Shown here in pieces: positions 39,349 through 46,594 of a stretch of 48,880 nucleotides of DNA (its first letter is position 1; every line of letters begins with the position of its first letter). Position numbers and translations under genes: made by a program. The notes below the pieces were generated by a model. It was not told the origin of the DNA. It worked only from the letters and a program-made list of their open reading frames with translations, and searched no databases. Source of the stretch: a virus; IMG/VR virus record IMGVR_UViG_3300009155_000083, positions 1-48,880 of that record. The stretch is one strand, 5' to 3'.

Positions 39349-42179
39349 TGTCGAAGAACACATCACATTATAACTGGAATCTTTGGTCTAGCAAGAACAA
39401 AAAGTTAACAGAAAGAAAGAAAGTTTTGTTAAAAGAAATAGAAGATGAATATTTAAATATGATTATGCCCGCTATTCTTGCTGCTGGTGAGGGTAGAAAC
39501 CAAAACTTTGCTCCTTATTTCGGTAATCAAAACAGAATTGTAATTCCTTACGATGAATCAAAACTTAATTATATTGTAACATTAGCAGCAATATGCTACA
39601 AATACGTTGATAAAGCAATAAGTTATCAAATAGATGCTTATAGAAAAACTGATGTTTACAAACAAGATCAAAAACAAGTAGATACTATATTATTAAACTT
39701 ATGGGATACTGATTCTGCCGAATATTATAGACAGAGAAATTTATTTGGTAACAGATATCCAGAGCTACAATCACTCAATCTTAACATTTCAAAAAAAGAA
39801 ACTATACAAACAGGTGTTGGTGCTGGTGGAATTGGAACAGTAGAAAGAAAAGTAATTATATACGAACCTGTCCTTGAATATAAGATTACTAAACCTATCT
39901 TACTTACAAGTGAGAAATACTCAGATCAAAATAGGCAAAGTGTTACTAATGTTGTTTCTACATTTGGAGAAATTCTTAGGAAGAACGGTGAGAAAGAGTT
40001 ATTTGATGAATGGAATGGAGCTAAAGGTTTAAAATCATTTAGAGAAATGATCTGTCAAGACGCTGAAGTAGTCCAAAGTGCTAAAGAAATATTTGATAAA
40101 ACAAACAGTGTTCTTTTAGCCAAGGATATAGGAAGCTTAAAGTATATATTAAAAGGAGTTATGGAAGCAAAAGAAAGTGAATATTCTATTGTTATTTCAA
40201 GAGCACCTATCGATGTATTAAGAATGGCCGATTTTAGAGGTATGGGTTCTTGTCACTCTCCTCCTAGTCGTGGTGGTGAAGGAGGATCATATTTTTATTG
40301 TGCTCTTGCCGAATCTAGAAACCAAGGAGCAATTGCTTATCTTGTTAGAACAGAAGAATTAGAAAAAGTAAATCTTAAAGGTGAAGAAATATTTCTAGAT
40401 TATGATAGAGGGATTAGTGGTATAGAACCAACATCAAGATTAAGAATTAGAAGAGTAATAGATGAAGATCGTGGTGTAGATTATATGGTCCCAGAAGAAA
40501 AAGTTTATGGTGTTCAAAAATCATTCTTTTATGATTCAGTATCAAAATGGGCGATGAAACAACAAAAAGATTTGTTCGTTGATGGAGATGATGTTTATGT
40601 TCCAGAAAAAAGGGATTTAAGTTATAAAGGTGGTTCTTATAGTGATTCTGGAGAAGGTGGACTAGCAGAAGAGTTAAGAAAAATAATTGAATATTCTATT
40701 AAAATCAATAAAGGCGATGAAGCAGTAATAAATTATAAGGGTCAAGTTAATCAAATTTCACGTTTAGCTCACAGTGGTGAAGAAGATGAAGATGAAGTAT
40801 CTAACCAGTGTGGAGAAGCTGAAGCGCATGTAGAATATTGGGAAGATGAATTTAGATCAGTAGGATATGTTACTACCTATTATGATGTTGATTGTAACGG
40901 AAGAGCATTAGACGAAATAAAGGTATCTTACAACTTTGCTCCAGAAATTACAGATGAATTTGAATATAATAATAAGACATATAAGTTTTCCGAAAAAAAA
41001 CTAATGGAACAAGTTGGTAGTGGCTATTTCGGTAGTAATTCTGGTCTTAATTACCAATTTAATCTTAAACTTTCTAAATATTTAGAATCTATACCCAAAT
41101 TTAAAGATATATATTCTAACTATAATCTTAAATCAGATCTCCAATTTTATAGAGATTCTGTTACGTTTGACATAACAATAAGTAATAATTTCCCAACAAC
41201 ACAAGAAGTAACCTATTTTAATCAAAAATTCAAAGAAGCTTTTTCTTATTATGAACTTTATGAATTCTATGATGTTTGTATTGAATTCTTAGAAGAACAT
41301 AAATTTTATGAAGATTCTGCCTTTGATAAAGCAAACAAAGTATCAATACAAACATTTGCCGAAGATCTATTCAAAACAAGAAACCATTTTAGATGGAATG
41401 AAAGTGATAGCGAAGAAGGAAAAAATGATACTTTCTCTCTTATAGAAGATCCAGAAGGTAAAACAGCAGATTTAAGTCCAGAAAATAATCCAATTGTAGG
41501 TATAATCCCATATGTTTATGAAAAGCGTTGGGCAATTAATGATGCTTTTGCTGATAAAACCACACCTTTTCAAAGACAGTTTAGATATAGAGTATTACAA
41601 ACACTAAAAGATGGAATCTCATATGATCAACAACCACTTAAATTTATGCAGTCACAACCTTATACAACTAGTGAAAGAGAAAATACAGGTAGGACTCCAT
41701 CAGCAAAACTACCAGATTGGGATAATATAAGATCCTATTTATTTATTGATGAAGACATAAATTTTTTAACACCAAAAGATAAAACTGTAAAAGTAAGAGT
41801 TTACTTTGATATTACACTTGACCAACAAATGAGCGAAAATGAATTGATTGGTGCTATGAACTATATGGATATTTATGGCTCCGAGAAATACGATGAACTA
41901 ATGAAAATTCTAACAGACGCATTTAAAGAAACTTGGAAAGAGATAGGAGATACAATTATAGACAAAGATACTCAAAGATATCATGCTAAAATGGACACAC
42001 CAGAACCTTCAAGTGCTAACGACTATAAACCATTAGAATCTGGTGTTAAAACAGGTAAGCTTCCTTTGTATACTATGGATTCTGTCCAACAACCCGAAAA
42101 TAAAAATGAGTCAAAGCAAGGAAAGAAACTAGTTATTAATGAAAGATTCAAACGTTTATTAAGGAACATTAAGAAATGA
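39348..42179 (+). CDS. giant packaged-type protein, paralogue C of three
   Basis: A 943-residue protein. The N-terminus has WNLWSSKNKKLTERKK followed by LLKEIEDEY, a propeptide-like site. FGNQNRIVIPYDE corresponds to FGDKLRIV in A and B. The shared core (about 282-390) reads SRAPIDVLRMAD, GSCHS, YFYCA, GAIAY, EIFLDYDRG and RLRIRR. The end is VINERFKRLLRNIKK, a basic helix like A and B. It is more diverged than A and B are from each other. It overlaps B by one base and the HAD gene by four. Function unknown. Confidence 0.7.
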   Translation: MSKNTSHYNWNLWSSKNKKLTERKKVLLKEIEDEYLNMIMPAILAAGEGRNQNFAPYFGNQNRIVIPYDESKLNYIVTLAAICYKYVDKAISYQIDAYRKTDVYKQDQKQVDTILLNLWDTDSAEYYRQRNLFGNRYPELQSLNLNISKKETIQTGVGAGGIGTVERKVIIYEPVLEYKITKPILLTSEKYSDQNRQSVTNVVSTFGEILRKNGEKELFDEWNGAKGLKSFREMICQDAEVVQSAKEIFDKTNSVLLAKDIGSLKYILKGVMEAKESEYSIVISRAPIDVLRMADFRGMGSCHSPPSRGGEGGSYFYCALAESRNQGAIAYLVRTEELEKVNLKGEEIFLDYDRGISGIEPTSRLRIRRVIDEDRGVDYMVPEEKVYGVQKSFFYDSVSKWAMKQQKDLFVDGDDVYVPEKRDLSYKGGSYSDSGEGGLAEELRKIIEYSIKINKGDEAVINYKGQVNQISRLAHSGEEDEDEVSNQCGEAEAHVEYWEDEFRSVGYVTTYYDVDCNGRALDEIKVSYNFAPEITDEFEYNNKTYKFSEKKLMEQVGSGYFGSNSGLNYQFNLKLSKYLESIPKFKDIYSNYNLKSDLQFYRDSVTFDITISNNFPTTQEVTYFNQKFKEAFSYYELYEFYDVCIEFLEEHKFYEDSAFDKANKVSIQTFAEDLFKTRNHFRWNESDSEEGKNDTFSLIEDPEGKTADLSPENNPIVGIIPYVYEKRWAINDAFADKTTPFQRQFRYRVLQTLKDGISYDQQPLKFMQSQPYTTSERENTGRTPSAKLPDWDNIRSYLFIDEDINFLTPKDKTVKVRVYFDITLDQQMSENELIGAMNYMDIYGSEKYDELMKILTDAFKETWKEIGDTIIDKDTQRYHAKMDTPEPSSANDYKPLESGVKTGKLPLYTMDSVQQPENKNESKQGKKLVINERFKRLLRNIKK

Positions 42180-43042
42180 TAATGGAAGGTATTTTAAATA
42201 GCTGGAAGGGGTTTCTTAACGAAAAGATAACCGAACAAGGAAAAGTTAAATTAAGTTATTATTCTTTCGATTGGGATGATAACTTAATTGAAATGCCTAC
42301 CAAAATTATATTTAAAGATGTTAAAAATGGTGGTGTAAAAGAAGTTGACACACATGATTTTGCTGAGATAAGATCAAAACTACCAGAGTTAGGACTTGAA
42401 TACTTACCTAATGATGCTTCTTTTACAAACTTTAGAGATAATGACGAAGCAAACGAAAATTTTATACATGATGCTGTAAGTGCTCCAACTGCTAAAGCAT
42501 GGCCCGCATTTGTTAGAGCTATAAATTCTGCTTCCTTCTTTGCTATTATCACTGCCAGAGGACATAGTAAAAACACCCTTAAACAAGGTGTTAGAGCAGT
42601 TATAGAAGCAGAGAAAGAAGGTATAAGTAAACAAAAATTATTAGATAGTATTAGAACTTATTATAAATTAACTAACATTAAACTTCCTACTGAAGACGAT
42701 GAAATGTTAATAACCCTTTATCTATCTAAATGTCAATTCAGCCCTGTAAGTCACCCTTCTATTGCTGGAACAGGTGGTAATTCAGCAGGTAGTCCAGAAC
42801 AGTTAAAAGTGTCAGAGTTTAATAAATTTAAAACGAAGATGCAAAAATTATCTAGTAAACTTAGAGAAAGAAACAAAAAACTATCCTTAAATGATAAAGG
42901 CTTCCTTGAATCGGAGGAATTTGAAATTGGTTTCTCCGATGATGATATTAAAAATGTTAAACATATGTCACAAGCTACAAAGAAAGCAAAAACCGTTTCA
43001 GTATTCCAAACTGATAAAGGTGGAGTTATAAAGGTTAAATAA
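42176..43042 (+). CDS. HAD-like hydrolase with capsid-targeting-like N-terminus
   Basis: A 288-residue protein. ILNSWKGFLNEK resembles the T4 propeptide with an L-N-E site at 14-16. HAD motif I is FDWDDNL (31-37), where D32 would be the nucleophile. Motif II is FAIITARGHS near 121-130, and GFSDDDIKNV near 262-271 fits motif IV. This suggests a phosphatase, perhaps acting on DNA ends or nucleotides, packaged in the head. The middle (about 185-225) has a Gly/Ser linker. It is the last gene of the giant operon, overlapping C by ATGA. Confidence 0.65.
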   Translation: MIMEGILNSWKGFLNEKITEQGKVKLSYYSFDWDDNLIEMPTKIIFKDVKNGGVKEVDTHDFAEIRSKLPELGLEYLPNDASFTNFRDNDEANENFIHDAVSAPTAKAWPAFVRAINSASFFAIITARGHSKNTLKQGVRAVIEAEKEGISKQKLLDSIRTYYKLTNIKLPTEDDEMLITLYLSKCQFSPVSHPSIAGTGGNSAGSPEQLKVSEFNKFKTKMQKLSSKLRERNKKLSLNDKGFLESEEFEIGFSDDDIKNVKHMSQATKKAKTVSVFQTDKGGVIKVK

Positions 43043-43245
43043 TGGATAAGGATAAGCAAATCCAATTACTTCAAAATAAAATAAAGTTGTTAGAGGATTT
43101 GCTTACTGAATCAAATGAAGAAAACAAGTTACTTTGGGATTATTTGGACGAGGTAAGAGAAAACGAAAAAGCTCTTATGAAAGAAATTCAAATAGCAGTA
43201 GATCATTATGTAGTAACTAAAATGAAACCTGTTGGGGACGCATAA
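43042..43245 (+). CDS. small coiled-coil protein
   Basis: A 67-residue, nearly all-helical protein with heptad leucines (IQLLQNKIKLLEDLL ... LLWDYLDEV). It is likely a dimeric coiled coil. Start overlaps the HAD stop by one base. Function unknown. Confidence 0.6.
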   Translation: MDKDKQIQLLQNKIKLLEDLLTESNEENKLLWDYLDEVRENEKALMKEIQIAVDHYVVTKMKPVGDA

Positions 43246-43284
43246 CAACCCTGTCTAACCTTGCCTAAGTTATTAACAATATGC

Positions 43285-43343
43285 TTTTAGCCAATTCTAA
43301 AAACTAATTACTATCCTATGGGGGCAGTATGAATTGGCTAAAA
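43285..43343 (+). promoter_or_regulatory. hairpin whose 3' arm contains the start codon
   Basis: TTTTAGCCAATTC (43285-43297) pairs perfectly with GAATTGGCTAAAA (43331-43343). The TTG start of the next gene (43334) lies inside the 3' arm, and the GGGGG ribosome site lies in the 33-base loop. The gap 43246-43333 contains nothing else I can identify. Confidence 0.6.
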
Positions 43344-43663
43344 ATAGAAAGAAAGGGATACAAGTAGGTGATCCTGTAAGATTAAAAATCAGTAGGTCGA
43401 ATAGACCATCACATAGAACAGAAAAGCCACAAGAATTAGGTTTAGGAACTGTTGTTGAAAAAATAACAGGACTTTTTTTATACCCTCATGAAAAGAATGT
43501 TATTTTTGAATATGATAGTGAATTAGATCCTAATTATATTAGTTACAAGGACTCTAAAAATAAAGAAACCGAACAAACTTCAATTTGTAAAGTTTATTGG
43601 TTTGGAATAGAAAAAGAGAAATGGGAATACGAAAAAGATTTAGAGGTCTTGACGGATAACTAA
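43334..43663 (+). CDS. small SH3-like 'VGDPV' protein with TTG start
   Basis: A 109-residue basic protein. It starts TTG 43334, ten bases after a GGGGG site. The nearby ATG 43329 is in another frame that stops quickly. It opens MAKNRKKGIQVGDPVRLKIS and continues with short strands (GLGTVVEKITG, KNVIFEYDS, CKVYWFGIE), suggesting a small beta barrel. The start is occluded by a 13-base-pair hairpin. Function unknown. Confidence 0.55.
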   Translation: MAKNRKKGIQVGDPVRLKISRSNRPSHRTEKPQELGLGTVVEKITGLFLYPHEKNVIFEYDSELDPNYISYKDSKNKETEQTSICKVYWFGIEKEKWEYEKDLEVLTDN

Positions 43664-43682
43664 GAGAGGTTAAAGTGTTGGT

Positions 43683-43847
43683 ATGGAAGCGAGCACAAGA
43701 AATACTCATAAAGGTTCAGCTCGTCGTGAACACTTTGAAAGGGGCGGCACTCCGTCTATGTGGCGTGGAAGTGCGAAGACCTTTACAGATAAGCGAAAGC
43801 AAGATAGTAGAGACAAGTGTAGAAAGCGAGACAACCATGACGTTTAG
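43683..43847 (+). CDS. short Arg/Lys-rich protein
   Basis: A 54-residue frame starting ATG 43683, 13 bases after GAGAGG. The protein is very basic (NTHKGSARREHFERGGTPSM, WRGSAKTFTDKRKQ) and resembles small phage proteins I recall with 'HKGSARR.HFE.GG' cores. A longer frame over the same bases (from GTG 43675) gives implausible sequence until the MTFRTGT start at 43837. This frame is therefore preferred. It may bind nucleic acid. Confidence 0.5.
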   Translation: MEASTRNTHKGSARREHFERGGTPSMWRGSAKTFTDKRKQDSRDKCRKRDNHDV

Positions 43848-44082
43848 AACAGGAACCCTTGTTAGAACTATCGGTAATTGGGAAGGCTGGATTACTCTTG
43901 GAGTTGCTTATAGCTATGATGATTGGCTAGAAGCTTCAAAAGAGCATGACAACGAACACAATAGACGTTATGTATATGTTAAAGCAATCGCAGGTAGATT
44001 AGCTAAAGAACATCCCCAAGAGTTAGAAGTGCTAGGTGGTTATTATCCACAAAATCTTGAAATCATTTCCACAACGGAGTAA
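43837..44082 (+). CDS. small hypothetical protein
   Basis: An 81-residue protein starting ATG 43837 and overlapping the previous gene by 11 bases. It opens MTFRTGTLVRTIGNWEGWIT, beta-rich like the SH3-type proteins nearby, then has a charged helix (LEASKEHDNEHNRR). No family recognised. Confidence 0.5.
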   Translation: MTFRTGTLVRTIGNWEGWITLGVAYSYDDWLEASKEHDNEHNRRYVYVKAIAGRLAKEHPQELEVLGGYYPQNLEIISTTE

Positions 44083-44084
44083 AC

Positions 44085-44213
44085 ATGGAAAAGAAGGCAG
44101 CGCGTGGTCCTTATGTAGATGGAGCTTTTATTCCTCCACAAGAAGAGCCAATCGTCGTTAAACGTGTTAATAGTATTAAGCGTCCTGTAAATGAGAGCAA
44201 GGACAAGAAGTAA
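44085..44213 (+). CDS. very small basic protein
   Basis: A 42-residue frame starting two bases after the previous stop, with CGGAGT as ribosome site. The sequence opens MEKKAARGPYVDGAFIPPQE and is Pro/Lys-rich. It fills an otherwise empty gap and has a proper start, so translation is likely. Function unknown. Confidence 0.5.
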   Translation: MEKKAARGPYVDGAFIPPQEEPIVVKRVNSIKRPVNESKDKK

Positions 44214-44219
44214 AACCTA

Positions 44220-44294
44220 GAGGGCACTATGGAAAGGCAAAAGTGGATCGAGAGTTATACAGAAGAAAAGAAATATACTTTCCATAGTGCTCTC
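44220..44294 (+). promoter_or_regulatory. 17-base-pair hairpin burying ribosome site and start codon
   Basis: Bases 44220-44236 (GAGGGCACTATGGAAAG) pair with 44278-44294 over a 41-base loop, with one G-U pair and no mismatch. The 5' arm holds both the GAGGG ribosome site and ATG 44229. The 3' arm is inside the coding region. Translation would require the stem to open. Confidence 0.7.
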
Positions 44295-44693
44295 GTTTTT
44301 CTAAAGTCAACGAAGAAATATGTAGATAGCAATTTACCTGTCTATAAAATTATTAATAAGTATCTTTCTCGCTATACTAAATTTATTGAAGATGTTAATT
44401 CACAAACAATCCCAACAGAGGGAGAATACAATAGAGTAGTTAATAATCGTCATTTCAAAAAGTTCTTCGCCAAGAGACAAAATAGTTTTAATGTTGGAGA
44501 TCTTGTTTATGTAAGATCCCATTATGGAAAAGGATTTGAAAAGATTGCTTTGATAACATCAGTTAAATATTTTCCAAACGCATGGGCTTATTCTGTAAGA
44601 CATACAAGTAGCGGAGAAATATCAACAGTTCCTTGGTTTGATGTTTTAAAAGTAGATGGAAGAAACCTTGACAGGAAGAGCATCTATGATTAA
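44229..44693 (+). CDS. small protein with C-terminal SH3-like 'VGDLV' domain
   Basis: A 154-residue protein. The N-terminal half is helical and basic (about 1-85). The C-terminal half starts FNVGDLVYVRSHYGKGF and has strands IALITSVKYF and WAYSVRHT, like the other 'VGD' barrels here. The start is locked in a 17-base-pair hairpin. A promoter overlaps its end at 44668. Confidence 0.6.
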   Translation: MERQKWIESYTEEKKYTFHSALVFLKSTKKYVDSNLPVYKIINKYLSRYTKFIEDVNSQTIPTEGEYNRVVNNRHFKKFFAKRQNSFNVGDLVYVRSHYGKGFEKIALITSVKYFPNAWAYSVRHTSSGEISTVPWFDVLKVDGRNLDRKSIYD

Positions 44694-44696
44694 GAT
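44668..44696 (+). promoter_or_regulatory. strong sigma70-type promoter
   Basis: A perfect TTGACA (44668-44673), a 17-base spacer and TAAGAT (44691-44696), giving a start near 44703. It points into the small membrane gene and the structured stretch before thymidine kinase. Confidence 0.65.
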
Positions 44697-44775
44697 TATA
44701 GATATAGCATTTAAGGTTTTGTTTATCCTAACAGGTATTACACTTGGTATGATATTACATGGACTCTCTAATTAA
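44686..44775 (+). CDS. 29-residue single-span membrane peptide
   Basis: A short frame opening MIKIIDIAFKVLFILT and continuing GITLGMILHG, with one hydrophobic segment. ATG 44686 overlaps the upstream stop by eight bases and has AGGA nine bases before it. The promoter at 44668-44696 would start inside this gene, so it must be read from upstream transcripts. Function unknown. Confidence 0.45.
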   Translation: MIKIIDIAFKVLFILTGITLGMILHGLSN

Positions 44776-44777
44776 TG

Positions 44778-44992
44778 ATTGGGTAAGTGTAAACAAAACA
44801 ATATTGGGTTTAGGTTGTATTCTACTATCAACCTTGTTACCCCTAAACACTAGGTTTATTTCATAGGAGATTTCTTTTTGATCTCTGTTTGACAGTTATA
44901 AACTGAAATTGTTTGTGTGGTGGGCAGTAACGGAAATTAAAATGTAGATAGCCCGAATGTAGCGAAAATACATTCACACTTACCCAATTTTT
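44778..44992 (+). ncRNA. candidate structured RNA upstream of thymidine kinase
   Basis: The 231-base gap 44776-45006 lacks a coding frame. ATTGGGTAAGTGT (44778-44790) pairs perfectly with ACACTTACCCAAT (44976-44988), which is followed by T's. Inside are further helices: GTTTA with TAAAC plus GGTTG with CAACC (44808-44848), GGAGAT/ATCTCT (44866-44886), CAGTT/AACTG (44893-44905), GGGC/GCCC (44922-44925 and 44951-44954), and GAATGTA/TACATTC (44955-44975). The last three helices abut each other. A strong promoter lies about 80 bases upstream. It may be a stand-alone RNA or a long tk leader. Confidence 0.55.
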
Positions 44993-45006
44993 AATTTGAG
45001 GTTTAT

Positions 45007-45531
45007 ATGTTAGAAGTTATTTGCGGTGGAATGTTCGCTGGTAAATCCGAGCTTCTTATCCAAAGATTAAATCGTGCTGGATATGCAAAAAAGAATATAG
45101 TTGCTTTCAAGCCAGCAATAGATAATAGATACTCAGTAACCGAAATTGCTTCTCATTCGGGACATACATATAAATCAATAGCAGTTAAATGGGCCTCCGA
45201 TATTCCCGATTATATTACAAATGATATTGATGTAATTGGAATTGATGAAGCACAATTCTTTGATGATTATATAATTGAACTTGTGCAGATGTTATCCAGC
45301 AAAGTTGATATTTATGTAGCAGGATTAGATTTAGATTCTGCTGGAAAGCCATTTGGTAGTATGCCTCACTTGCTTGCTATTGCCGATAAGGTTACTAAGG
45401 TATCTGCCGTATGCATGAAATGTGGTGCTGATGCTACACGCTCACAGAGGCTTGTTAGTAATAGTGAGCAAGTTCTAGTTGGAGCGAAAGATAGCTATGA
45501 AGCAAGATGCCGAAAGTGTTGGACACCCTAA
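45007..45531 (+). CDS. tdk: thymidine kinase (type II)
   Basis: A 174-residue thymidine kinase phosphorylating thymidine to dTMP. P-loop GGMFAGKSE is at 7-15, Walker B-like VIGIDEAQFF with catalytic Glu near 75-84, and the lasso/zinc region near 135-172 (CMKCGADAT ... RCRKCW). It is slightly shorter than E. coli Tdk (205). It salvages thymidine alongside ThyX. The start follows GAGG after the structured leader. Confidence 0.9.
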   Translation: MLEVICGGMFAGKSELLIQRLNRAGYAKKNIVAFKPAIDNRYSVTEIASHSGHTYKSIAVKWASDIPDYITNDIDVIGIDEAQFFDDYIIELVQMLSSKVDIYVAGLDLDSAGKPFGSMPHLLAIADKVTKVSAVCMKCGADATRSQRLVSNSEQVLVGAKDSYEARCRKCWTP

Positions 45532-45745
45532 ATATTATCTTGGACAAATCGTTGTAGCAGACCTTTCACTTGATAAGGTTGTTGGTTATGTTATTGAAAT
45601 CCAAGAAGATAACTTTGGAAACTTTAATGGATGGTATAAAATATATGATCTTTATGCTGGAAAATTTCCTCCACAATTTGAAGCAAAAGAGGATTGGATA
45701 GAAACTTATGAAGAATTTTCAGATCGGAGACATTCTAAAATATAA
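45497..45745 (+). CDS. small protein of the SH3-like cluster
   Basis: An 82-residue protein starting ATG 45497 inside the tdk end (35-base overlap), with GGAG 12 bases upstream. It has the pattern YYLGQIVVADLSLDK ... GYVIEIQED ... GWYKIYDLY, like neighbouring small barrels. It overlaps the next gene by 38 bases. Function unknown. Confidence 0.5.
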   Translation: MKQDAESVGHPKYYLGQIVVADLSLDKVVGYVIEIQEDNFGNFNGWYKIYDLYAGKFPPQFEAKEDWIETYEEFSDRRHSKI

Positions 45746-45923
45746 TAAGGGAGAGTATATTATTAATTACTTTCTTGTTGTTGATAGAGAAGAAATTAAA
45801 TCTAATCTTCATCATGCTGGATATCTTGTCGAGTATAAGATAAAGAACATGGAAACAGATGGAATTAATACTCTACAAAGTGATAGTCAAATCATAAAAA
45901 GTTTTGTGAGGCAAAATGACTGA
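45708..45923 (+). CDS. small 'IGDIL' SH3-like protein
   Basis: A 71-residue protein opening MKNFQIGDILKYNKGEYIIN, with strand-like YFLVVD and YLVEYKI. It belongs to the run of small proteins beginning with G-D-[IL]. It overlaps both neighbours. Function unknown. Confidence 0.5.
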   Translation: MKNFQIGDILKYNKGEYIINYFLVVDREEIKSNLHHAGYLVEYKIKNMETDGINTLQSDSQIIKSFVRQND

Positions 45924-46125
45924 TCAATTTAAAGTTGGCGATATTATTCATTTGAAGGACAATCCAAAACTTCATGCTTACATTACAGAAATCCAACCTG
46001 TTATGAGAGGAGGGGTTGCTGGATATGATAAGAGGTATTACGTTAAGTTCCATGATGGTCCTTATGCCGATCATCCACAATTAGTAGTTTATTATTATCA
46101 AAACGAAATATTCAAGGTGGAATAA
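45916..46125 (+). CDS. small 'VGDII' SH3-like protein
   Basis: A 69-residue protein opening MTDQFKVGDIIHLKDNPKL, then YITEIQPV and YYVKFHDG, ending NEIFKVE. GTGAGG is the ribosome site. The strand order strongly resembles the protein encoded at 46418. Function unknown. Confidence 0.55.
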   Translation: MTDQFKVGDIIHLKDNPKLHAYITEIQPVMRGGVAGYDKRYYVKFHDGPYADHPQLVVYYYQNEIFKVE

Positions 46126-46418
46126 TGCGTTGGAGATATGGAATAATTAAAAATACATTTGTCCGTGGAAATAAAGAATGGACAAATTATTATATAGGCG
46201 AGGTTTATTACGGAGATAATCCAAATAAACCTTCCATGTGCTCAGACGAAGGATATTTCCCTGTGTTTGAGGAAGATGATAAAGATCCAAAGAGAATCAA
46301 AGAAGAGATCAAGAAAGAACTTTTAAGAATGTTGAAAGATATAGAGGATAATGATATCATAGATTCAAGAGGTCCGTTTGAAGATGGACTTCTAACAAAG
46401 AAACTTATTGGTGTCTAA
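46125..46418 (+). CDS. small hypothetical protein
   Basis: A 97-residue protein with a Trp/Tyr-rich first half (YGIIKNTFVRGNKEW, YYIGEVYYGD) and a charged helical second half (RIKEEIKKELLRMLKDIED). Overlaps both neighbours by one base (TAATG). Function unknown. Confidence 0.55.
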   Translation: MRWRYGIIKNTFVRGNKEWTNYYIGEVYYGDNPNKPSMCSDEGYFPVFEEDDKDPKRIKEEIKKELLRMLKDIEDNDIIDSRGPFEDGLLTKKLIGV

Positions 46419-46594
46419 TGTTTAAACTTGGCGAGATTGTTGTAATCAAAAACGAAGATCCAACAAATTATGGTTATATTGCTGAGATTAAATCTAAAAC
46501 AAAGTATCCTTGGAACGTTAAAGTTGTTTTCTTTGATGATGAAGAGTGGGGCAACTATGCTGACTACAATTTGATAAAGGTTTCAAATGAATAA
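46418..46594 (+). CDS. very small 'LGEIV' SH3-like protein
   Basis: A 58-residue frame opening MFKLGEIVVIKNEDP, then YGYIAEIKSK, NVKVVFFDD and YNLIKVSNE. It is close in layout to the protein at 45916 (G-D/E-I, Y-I-x-E-I, V-K-x-F). It starts at TAATG and overlaps the next gene by eight bases. Confidence 0.55.
   Translation: MFKLGEIVVIKNEDPTNYGYIAEIKSKTKYPWNVKVVFFDDEEWGNYADYNLIKVSNE

Noticed and set aside
43675-43836. N-terminal extension of the 43837 gene from GTG 43675
   Set aside because: The predicted residues look unlike phage protein and the alternative 54-residue frame over the same bases is far more plausible.
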